From an uncultured Candidatus Melainabacteria bacterium (GTDB lineage Bacteria; Cyanobacteriota; Vampirovibrionia; Gastranaerophilales; Gastranaerophilaceae): a DNA stretch of 10,297 nucleotides. The DNA is taken from the NCBI GenBank assembly GCA_934675695.1, contig CAKURN010000032.1, positions 1 to 10,297 on the forward strand. Reading direction: 5' to 3'. The position numbers and the translations under genes were made by a program. The notes beneath the pieces were generated by a model, which was given only the letters and a program-made list of their open reading frames with translations, made no database searches and had not been told where the DNA came from. This document shows positions 1-5,066 of this stretch, one piece after another. The stretch's first letter is position 1, and each line of letters begins with the position of its first letter.

Positions 1-1
1 T

Positions 2-340
2 TTGGTTGAAAAATACGATTCTGTTGTACCAAACACTATAGAAGAATTAATAAAATTCAACGGTGTTGGAAGAAAAACGGCAAACCTTGTTTTAACAAAA
101 GGATATAATATACCTGCAATTTGTGTTGATGTGCATGTGCATAGGATTTGCAACCGTTTGGGATATGTAAAAACCAAAAAACCGGATGAAACTGAAATGG
201 AATTGAGAAAAATTCTGCCCCAAAAATATTGGATTGATTTTAATACTTTTCTTGTGACTTTGGGGCAAAATATCTGCAAGCCGCAAAAACCAAACTGCAG
301 CAACTGTCCTATACAAAATTTTTGTAAAAAATTAATTTAA
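2..340 (+). CDS. nth: Endonuclease III, C-terminal part (5' end outside window)
   Basis: DNA N-glycosylase/AP lyase of base-excision repair, removing oxidised pyrimidines. Only about the last 112 residues are present against roughly 210 in the family, so the gene starts left of the window and the first codon here is not a true start. Visible motifs: the helix-hairpin-helix with GVGRKTAN at fragment residues 21-28, whose K25 is the Schiff-base lysine; CVDVHVHR at 41-48, whose D43 is the catalytic aspartate, 18 residues after the lysine as in E. coli Nth (K120/D138); and the C-terminal [4Fe-4S] ligands C92-x6-C99-x2-C102-x5-C108. The normal THVFR-type segment reads VHVHR, a mild variation. Its last 9 bases overlap the 3' end of the minus-strand ferritin-like gene, and no terminator lies between them. 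Confidence 0.96.
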   Translation: MVEKYDSVVPNTIEELIKFNGVGRKTANLVLTKGYNIPAICVDVHVHRICNRLGYVKTKKPDETEMELRKILPQKYWIDFNTFLVTLGQNICKPQKPNCSNCPIQNFCKKLI

Positions 341-823
341 ACACGCACTTAGGTTTTCTCTATCCAAAAATTCAACACTAGCCGGAATAATATTTGAGTT
401 TTTAATTCTAAAGATAATTTTTCTTAGTTTGCTTAATAGCAATTCATTTTTTGTGATTAATTTTGCTAAAAACTCCATAGTTCCAATATCTTCTGAATTT
501 TTTGCCGTTCTATACAATTCTTTTGTTTTTTCAATAACAAATTCTTCATGGGACAAAGAAATAGAAAAAATATCACTAATATTTATCCAGTCTGAGTCCG
601 GTTCTTCTATTTTTTCAAAAACAAGTTTTTGATCTCTTAAAATTAAATAATTGTACATTTTTTGAGCTGTAGACAATTTTTCTAGGGCTACTTCTTTCAT
701 AAAAGTGCTAAAGCCTGACATATAAATTTCATCAAAATACGTCGACATCGCATAATACAAATAAGCACTGTTAAATTCAATGTTTACCATGTTATTAAAT
801 TCTTCTTGTAGTTTTGTATCCAT
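332..823 (-). CDS. Ferritin-like protein with degenerate ferroxidase centre
   Basis: A 163-residue protein with the ferritin four-helix pattern: helix A NMVNIEFNSAYLYYAMSTYF (11-30), a GFSTFMKEVALEKLSTAQKMYNYL stretch like helix B (37-60), and HEEFVIEKTKEL (92-103) like helix C. Ferritins oxidise Fe(II) at a diiron site and store it in a 24-mer shell. By eye alignment to E. coli FtnA, helix A E16 and helix C E93 are kept. The E50 and H53 equivalents are K49 and T52, and the Q127/E130 equivalents are N126 and L129. So the fold is likely, but classical ferroxidase activity is doubtful. Start: ATG at 823 is chosen over an in-frame ATG at 853 because AGAGG sits about 7 bases upstream. The ATG also overlaps the dfx stop as TAATG, which indicates translational coupling in a two-gene operon. 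A role in iron handling or superoxide defence is inferred from context. Confidence 0.85.
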   Translation of the reverse strand: MDTKLQEEFNNMVNIEFNSAYLYYAMSTYFDEIYMSGFSTFMKEVALEKLSTAQKMYNYLILRDQKLVFEKIEEPDSDWINISDIFSISLSHEEFVIEKTKELYRTAKNSEDIGTMEFLAKLITKNELLLSKLRKIIFRIKNSNIIPASVEFLDRENLSACLN

Positions 824-1215
824 TATTTTTCCTCTATATTTTTTGTCATGCAAACATTGTGAATGTTGCAGTATACTCGAACAAAATACCCGGCTTTGCA
901 GTCACACTTTAATATTAATTCAGGAGTTTGACCGATTTTGAAGTATTTTCTTTTCAAGTATTGTTTGTCATTTGAAATAACTTCAACAAATTCAATTAAA
1001 TGCTCTTTTGTCATTTCGTGGTTGAAATAAATTCTTCTTTCTTTGTCGTTTATTTTTTCAACATGGGCAAAATGCGGATTAGATTCTTCGACTTCAATAT
1101 TTTCTAAAAGCTCCATTTCTTTTTCACAGCAAACAGGTTTTCCGTATCCTGTATGCACAATTTCTGCAATATTTCCGCAAATATTGCATTTTAACAAGTT
1201 AAATTTTTCTTGCAT
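823..1215 (-). CDS. dfx: Desulfoferrodoxin (superoxide reductase)
   Basis: Cytosolic enzyme of anaerobes that reduces superoxide to hydrogen peroxide, normally fed by rubredoxin. The 130-residue product has the full two-domain (2Fe-SOR) layout. The N-terminal desulforedoxin domain has C10-x2-C13 and the C29-C30 pair for the Cys4 iron. The C-terminal neelaredoxin domain has the His4Cys site: H48, H66, H72, C116 and H119 (NHEMTKEH and YCNIH motifs). Oddly, the Glu-Lys dipeptide normally before the first histidine (EKHVP) reads N46-P47-H48, so the lysine thought to guide superoxide is missing. Start: the ATG at 1215 lies 8 bases after a strong AGGAGG, whereas the in-frame ATG at 1221 is only 2 bases from it. 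First gene of the operon with the ferritin-like gene. Confidence 0.96.
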   Translation of the reverse strand: MQEKFNLLKCNICGNIAEIVHTGYGKPVCCEKEMELLENIEVEESNPHFAHVEKINDKERRIYFNHEMTKEHLIEFVEVISNDKQYLKRKYFKIGQTPELILKCDCKAGYFVRVYCNIHNVCMTKNIEEK

Positions 1216-1300
1216 ACTCATTCCCTCCTATGTTTGTAATTTTTGCATGGGAATTTTGTGAAAGAAATTAGACATGACGGTTAATCAAAATAGACAAAAT

Positions 1301-1326
1301 AAAAACCCTCAAGTTAATCTTGAGGG
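1301..1326 (-). terminator. Intrinsic-terminator-like hairpin upstream of dfx
   Basis: Perfect 8-bp stem CCCTCAAG/CTTGAGGG (1306-1313 with 1319-1326) with a 5-base loop. Reading on the minus strand it is followed at once by TTTTTATTTTG, the classic U-tract. On the plus strand no U-tract follows. It lies about 85 bases before the dfx start with no upstream minus-strand gene in view. It may therefore end a short leader or small RNA, act as an attenuator, or block antisense transcription from the gcvPB region. The hairpin is clear; its role is inference. Confidence 0.6.
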
Positions 1327-1364
1327 ATTGAAAATCATTTTTACTTGACTCTCGTGTAGAAAAG

Positions 1365-1385
1365 GTTAGTGTGTAGTTAGTGTGT
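1365..1385. repeat. Tandem 10-bp direct repeat, 11-bp period, upstream of gcvPB
   Basis: GTTAGTGTGT occurs at 1365-1374 and again, identical, at 1376-1385, separated by a single A. The 11-bp period is one helical turn, the spacing typical of direct-repeat operators such as those of OmpR/PhoB-type response regulators. It lies in the 287-base divergent region between dfx and gcvPB. The rest of that region (about 1386-1495) is very AT-rich with several TATAAT-like hexamers and no single convincing promoter; TTGTTT (1429-1434) with TAATAT (1452-1457), 17-base spacer, is one candidate for gcvPB. Regulatory function is inferred. Confidence 0.4.
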
Positions 1386-1508
1386 TTGTATATATATAAA
1401 GTATATTTTTTATATCAAATTGCCTTATTTGTTTTATTTTGTTACAAAACTTAATATATATAAAACGTTTAAGTTATATAATTAGATTAACGAGTCAAAG
1501 GAGTATTT

Positions 1509-2846
1509 ATGCAAGCAAGAACAACAGAAATAAAACTAAATGATGTTACGGAATTGGAGCTTATGCGTCATTATAAAGAAATGTCTGATAAAAATTTCTG
1601 TATTGAAAAAGGCTTCTATCCTTTGGGTTCTTGCACTATGAAATACAACCCGAGAATCAACGAATGGGCAGCGAGATTAGAGGGATTTACTTCTTTACAT
1701 CCAATGCAAGATGATGAAGATTCTCAAGGTGCTTTGAAATTAATGTATGAGCTTCAAAATTTCTTAAAAATAATAACAGGCATGGACGAAATTACTTTGC
1801 AGCCTTGTGCCGGTGCCCATGGTGAATTTTGCGGAATGATGATAATTAAAAAATACTTTGAAGACATTAATCAAAAAAGAAAAAAAGTAATTATTCCTGA
1901 TAATGCCCATGGTACAAACCCTGCAAGTGCTTCTATGTGTGGTTTTGAAATTATTGAAGTAAAATCAAACGAAAAGGGTTTGGTTGATGTAGAAGAATTG
2001 AAAAAAATCGTTGACGAATACAATAGCGATATTGCTGCAATAATGATGACAAACCCAAATACGCTTGGGCTTTTTGACAACAATATCTACGAAATTTCAA
2101 AAATAATGCATTCAAACGGTTCATTGCTGTATTATGATGGGGCAAATTTCAATGCTATTATGGGTCATACAAACCCAAAATTAATGGGATTTGATGTTGT
2201 ACATTTGAATTTGCACAAAACATTTTCAACTCCCCATGCAGGCGGTGGCCCTGGGGCAGGACCGGTTGGTGTGGTTGAAAAATTGAAACCATATTTGCCA
2301 ACTCCAAGGATTGAATTAAAAAATAACAAATATGAAAGAAACTATAATTACCCAAAAACAATTGGAAAAATGGCTTCATTTTACGGCAATTTCAGCGTTT
2401 TTGTCAGAGCTTATACATATATTTTGATGATGGGAAAATCTCTAAAAAATGTGTCTGAAGATGCGGTTTTAGCGGCAAACTATCTAAAATCACAATTAAA
2501 AGACGATTATCATATTGCATACAATCAACACTGCATGCATGAATTTGTTATAGACAATTCAGACAAAAAAGAAAAAGGTGCTGCAACATTAGATATTGCA
2601 AAACGTCTTATGGACGAAAATATTCACCCTGCAACAATCTATTTTCCATTGATTGTCCATGAAGCATTTATGGTGGAACCTACAGAATCTGAAACAAAGG
2701 CTGTTTTAGACAATTTTGTTCAAGTAATGAAAAAAATCGCAAAAGAAATAGATGACGGCGTGGATTTTCATTCTTTCCCAAAAACTACTCCTGTATCTAG
2801 AGTAGACGAGGTTTTGGCTGCAAGACACCCTGATTTAAGAGCATAG
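1509..2846 (+). CDS. gcvPB: Glycine dehydrogenase (decarboxylating) subunit 2 (P-protein beta)
   Basis: PLP-dependent half of the split P-protein of the glycine cleavage system. It decarboxylates glycine and passes the aminomethyl group to lipoyl H-protein. The 445 residues include the hallmark GFYPLGSCTMKYNP near the N-terminus, a DNAHGTNPASASM segment, and the PLP-lysine motif LNLHKTFSTPHAGGGPG with the Schiff-base lysine at K237. Typical subunit 2 proteins are about 480-490 residues. Here roughly 40 N-terminal residues before the ELELMRHY region are absent, and an in-frame stop at 1488-1490 excludes an earlier start. AAAGGAG lies 5 bases before the ATG. The partner subunit gcvPA, gcvT and gcvH are not in the window, although gcvPA is usually adjacent; the partner must be encoded elsewhere or be absent. 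queA follows after 4 bases, so the two are probably co-transcribed. Confidence 0.97.
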   Translation: MQARTTEIKLNDVTELELMRHYKEMSDKNFCIEKGFYPLGSCTMKYNPRINEWAARLEGFTSLHPMQDDEDSQGALKLMYELQNFLKIITGMDEITLQPCAGAHGEFCGMMIIKKYFEDINQKRKKVIIPDNAHGTNPASASMCGFEIIEVKSNEKGLVDVEELKKIVDEYNSDIAAIMMTNPNTLGLFDNNIYEISKIMHSNGSLLYYDGANFNAIMGHTNPKLMGFDVVHLNLHKTFSTPHAGGGPGAGPVGVVEKLKPYLPTPRIELKNNKYERNYNYPKTIGKMASFYGNFSVFVRAYTYILMMGKSLKNVSEDAVLAANYLKSQLKDDYHIAYNQHCMHEFVIDNSDKKEKGAATLDIAKRLMDENIHPATIYFPLIVHEAFMVEPTESETKAVLDNFVQVMKKIAKEIDDGVDFHSFPKTTPVSRVDEVLAARHPDLRA

Positions 2847-2850
2847 ATAT

Positions 2851-3891
2851 ATGAAAACTTCCGACTTTGATTATATTTTACCTAATGAATTAATTGCTCA
2901 AAATCCTTTAGCAAAGAGGGATTGCTGTAGAATGCTTCATCTTAAAAAAGATGATAAAAAATTTTTCGATGAAAAGTTTTTTGATATTGAAAAATATCTA
3001 AAAAAAGACGATATTTTGGTTCTAAATGACACAAAAGTATATCCCGCTAGAGTAATTGCAAATCGTCATAGTGGTGCCAGTGTTGAGGTTTTTTTCTTAA
3101 ATCCTTATGACAATTCATCTTGCTGGGAAGTTTTGATGAAAAATGCAAAAAGGGTAAAAGAAAATGAAATTTTAGAAGTTTCTGAAGATTTTAAAATAAA
3201 ATATATAAAAAAAATTGATGCAAAAAACGAAAATGAAATTCCGCATTTTGTGGTAGAAGTCGATTTTAAAGGTGATGATTTTTATGAAACATTAAACAAA
3301 TACGGTTCAATCCCACTGCCACCTTATATCCAAAGAAAAACCGAACTGGAAGACAATGAAAATTATCAAACTGTTTTTGCAAAAAACATAGGTTCAGTCG
3401 CTTCTCCTACCGCCGGGCTTCATTTTACAAAAGAACTATTAGAAAAACTGCAAAAAAAAGGTGTAAAAATTGCATACGTCACATTAAATGTTGGGTTGGG
3501 AACTTTTATGCCTGTAAAAGTTGATGACATAAAAGATCACACGATGCATTATGAATATTTTTCTATTCCAAAAGAAACAGAAGAAATTTTTAACAACAAA
3601 AAAGGTAGTGTAATTGCTGTTGGCACAACAGTTTTGAGGTGTTTAGAAGCAACATATCAAAAATACGGAAAAATCGTTCAAAACACAGATAAAACAAACA
3701 TTTTCATTTACCCGCCATACAAAATTCAATCGATAGACAAACTAATCACAAATTTTCATTTGCCAAAATCGACTTTAATAATGCTTGTCTGTGCTTTTGC
3801 AGGTAAAGAATTTGTTTTAGAAAGCTATAATTACGCAGTTTCTGAAAAATACAGATTTTTTAGCTATGGCGATTGTATGTTTATTGAATAA
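2851..3891 (+). CDS. queA: S-adenosylmethionine:tRNA ribosyltransferase-isomerase QueA
   Basis: Transfers and isomerises the ribosyl moiety of AdoMet onto 7-aminomethyl-7-deazaguanine in tRNA, giving epoxyqueuosine at the wobble position of GUN-anticodon tRNAs. The 346 residues are full length for the family and carry its signatures: N-terminal MKTSDFDYILPNELIAQNPL; VLNDTKVYPARV; the core SVASPTAGLHFTKELL followed by VTLNVGLGTFMPV and HTMHYEYF; and C-terminal TNFHLPKSTLIMLVCAFAG. The start ATG is 4 bases after the gcvPB stop with only a weak AAGAG upstream, which suggests translation coupled to gcvPB. No functional link between glycine cleavage and queuosine is known to me, so the pairing looks like simple co-transcription. 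Its stop lies 1 base from the stop of the converging gene, leaving no room for a terminator. Confidence 0.98.
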   Translation: MKTSDFDYILPNELIAQNPLAKRDCCRMLHLKKDDKKFFDEKFFDIEKYLKKDDILVLNDTKVYPARVIANRHSGASVEVFFLNPYDNSSCWEVLMKNAKRVKENEILEVSEDFKIKYIKKIDAKNENEIPHFVVEVDFKGDDFYETLNKYGSIPLPPYIQRKTELEDNENYQTVFAKNIGSVASPTAGLHFTKELLEKLQKKGVKIAYVTLNVGLGTFMPVKVDDIKDHTMHYEYFSIPKETEEIFNNKKGSVIAVGTTVLRCLEATYQKYGKIVQNTDKTNIFIYPPYKIQSIDKLITNFHLPKSTLIMLVCAFAGKEFVLESYNYAVSEKYRFFSYGDCMFIE

Positions 3892-3892
3892 T

Positions 3893-4624
3893 TTACCTTA
3901 GTCTCAAAAACGCTTCTATTTTTGCTTTTGCACTGTTTGTCGGGATTGAATCTATATCAATAAACAATCCATTGTATTTGTTCGCTAATTGTTTTGCCAA
4001 AATTGTTTTAGAACAAAATGCTTGGCAGAAAAACACAGTAGGCAAATCAGGTTCAACAAAAGTTTCTATACAAAAATCCCCCGGATATTTTGCTTCTACA
4101 GCTCTTAACCAACCAAAAACCTCTGTTTCATTCGGAAACAAATTCAATATATCGAGGTCGTTTGGCGGAACACCCCAAAAACCAAAACTTGCTTTTGCTG
4201 TTTTTAATTTTGAATAGTCTTTTTCTTCTATTATGTTTTTTGTGATTAATTCAACTTTTTCTTTTAAAGGCAAATTACTTTTTGAAATGGGCAATTTTAG
4301 TTTAGAAATATCGGGGCATTTTTCTTCAAAAATGCTTTGAACAATATCAAAACCTTCTTGTTTTAATATTTCTGAAACAAAAAACCCGCTATCGCATTTG
4401 TCTTTTCCTATAGGGGCTAGAATTTTTATAATCCTATCTTTCAGATAAAATGTGTTATTTAGGATATTTTTTATTATAGTACAATAATTATCAGGGGCGA
4501 GTTTTAAATTTGGATAGCCAAAATCAATATCCAAATCTACAAATTCAGCATTTGGGTAGTCTTTTTTCGCTTTTGCTATTAAATTTGGTTGAGGATATCC
4601 CCAAAAAGCAATTATGTTCTTCAT
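3893..4624 (-). CDS. Uncharacterised protein with duplicated FWG-x-P motif
   Basis: I do not recognise this family. The 243-residue soluble-looking protein has no signal peptide or clear membrane helix. The motif FWG-x-P appears near the N-terminus (FWGYP, 7-11) and again in the second half (FWGVP, 149-153). Each is followed after about ten residues by an acidic/aromatic stretch containing FP or YP, so the protein may be two diverged repeats of about 120 residues. The C-terminal part has FFCQAFCSK (C200-x3-C204) and LFIDID (220-225); C48, C77, C103 and C185 are the other cysteines. Start: the ATG at 4624 is preferred over an in-frame TTG at 4642, because the TTG lies inside a good promoter whose -10 ends 6 bases before this ATG. 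There is no ribosome binding site, so the mRNA is probably leaderless. Converges on queA with a 1-base gap. Confidence 0.78.
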   Translation of the reverse strand: MKNIIAFWGYPQPNLIAKAKKDYPNAEFVDLDIDFGYPNLKLAPDNYCTIIKNILNNTFYLKDRIIKILAPIGKDKCDSGFFVSEILKQEGFDIVQSIFEEKCPDISKLKLPISKSNLPLKEKVELITKNIIEEKDYSKLKTAKASFGFWGVPPNDLDILNLFPNETEVFGWLRAVEAKYPGDFCIETFVEPDLPTVFFCQAFCSKTILAKQLANKYNGLFIDIDSIPTNSAKAKIEAFLRLR

Positions 4625-4630
4625 TTTGAT

Positions 4631-4659
4631 ATTATAAAACAAAATTTTTATTTAGTGAA
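4631..4659 (-). promoter_or_regulatory. Promoter giving a leaderless mRNA for the 243-residue gene
   Basis: Reading on the minus strand: TTCACT (-35, 4659-4654; 4 of 6 consensus), a 17-base spacer, then a perfect TATAAT (-10, 4636-4631). The -10 ends 6 bases before the ATG at 4624, so the expected transcription start falls on or next to the ATG. No Shine-Dalgarno sequence is present. Confidence 0.5.
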
Positions 4660-4677
4660 AAAATATATTTGATTTCC

Positions 4678-4706
4678 TAGACAAAAATTAAAACTTGTAG
4701 TACAAT
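4678..4706 (+). promoter_or_regulatory. Promoter for the small ORF at 4734
   Basis: TAGACA (-35, 4678-4683; 5 of 6 consensus), 17-base spacer, TACAAT (-10, 4701-4706; 5 of 6). The start would be near 4713, giving a leader of about 21 bases that includes GAGGA before the ATG at 4734. It is divergent from the promoter at 4631-4659. Confidence 0.5.
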
Positions 4707-4733
4707 TTTCATTGTAGTAAAATTGAGGATTAA

Positions 4734-4820
4734 ATGGTTAAATTTCTATTACAATTAGTACGACGTATCAGACCTTTTAGTACAAGAGGCCTCGTTTTCA
4801 TTCCGATTGAGAGAGATTAA
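4734..4820 (+). CDS. Putative 28-residue small protein (own promoter and terminator)
   Basis: ATG, 28 codons and TAA. The product begins MVKFLLQLVRRIRPF and ends in FIPIERD: a short hydrophobic/basic head, with most of its positive charges (RRIR, then R19) in the middle. TTGAGGA lies about 5-6 bases before the ATG. The ORF is framed by a good promoter (4678-4706) and an intrinsic terminator (4840-4870), making a self-contained transcript of about 160 bases. I recognise no family. Alternatively, the transcript is a noncoding RNA and the ORF is incidental: CCTTTT/AAGAGG (4773-4778 with 4784-4789, one G-U pair) can form a hairpin inside it. The isolated transcription unit is better supported than its coding nature. 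Confidence 0.5.
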   Translation: MVKFLLQLVRRIRPFSTRGLVFIPIERD

Positions 4821-4839
4821 AAAAGATAAAATTTTTTTA

Positions 4840-4875
4840 AAAAAGGCCTTTTATTTAAAAAGGTCTTTTTTATTG
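4840..4875 (+). terminator. Intrinsic terminator after the 28-residue ORF
   Basis: Stem AAAAAGGCCTTTT (4840-4852) pairs with AAAAGGTCTTTTT (4858-4870) through 13 bp with one G-U wobble, around a 5-base ATTTA loop. T-rich sequence (TTTTTTATT) follows on the plus strand. It begins 20 bases after the small ORF's stop. Confidence 0.75.
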
Positions 4876-4948
4876 TTAAAAAATGTATAAAATTCTAAAA
4901 AAAATAGCAAGAAAAAATATTTTAAAACGTTAGTAAAAAGGTAACAAA

Positions 4949-5047
4949 ATGAATAAAAAAGAAATGAAATTACGAAGAAATTTACAATTTAATTTTCAAA
5001 TTAACAAACGAGTTCAAAAACTAATGAACTTGATTTGGGGACTGTAA
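4949..5047 (+). CDS. Putative 32-residue basic small protein or leader ORF
   Basis: ATG, 32 codons and TAA. The product is very basic, starting MNKKEMKLRRNLQF and ending KLMNLIWGL, and reads as one amphipathic helix (K/R-rich, with L/F/I/W on the other side). AAAAAGG lies 7 bases before the ATG. The stop is 19 bases before the ATG of the 489-residue gene, so both are probably on one mRNA and the short ORF could be a small partner protein or a regulatory leader. No convincing promoter was found in 4876-4948 (TTGTTA at 4873-4878 with TAAAAA at 4896-4901 is weak), and AT-rich DNA gives chance ORFs of this size. Coding is therefore uncertain. Confidence 0.42.
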   Translation: MNKKEMKLRRNLQFNFQINKRVQKLMNLIWGL

Positions 5048-5066
5048 TTAATTGTAAAGGAATAAT

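Noticed and set aside
1222..1508. Search for a glycine riboswitch or tRNA between dfx and gcvPB.
   Set aside because: No riboswitch-like conserved core or cloverleaf arms were seen. Only the minus-strand hairpin, the tandem 10-bp repeats and AT-rich sequence are present.
3972..4217. Plus-strand 81-codon ORF inside the 243-residue minus gene.
   Set aside because: Antisense shadow of a longer frame that has a promoter and neighbour-like codon use.
4777..4793. Segment AGTACAAGAGGCC resembles the 23S rRNA sarcin-ricin loop.
   Set aside because: The flanking bases do not match rRNA on either side and the similarity is about a dozen bases, so it is most likely chance within the small ORF.
4841..4852. 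AAAAGGCCTTTT palindrome as a protein-binding site.
   Set aside because: It is part of the 5' arm of the intrinsic terminator stem, which explains it better.
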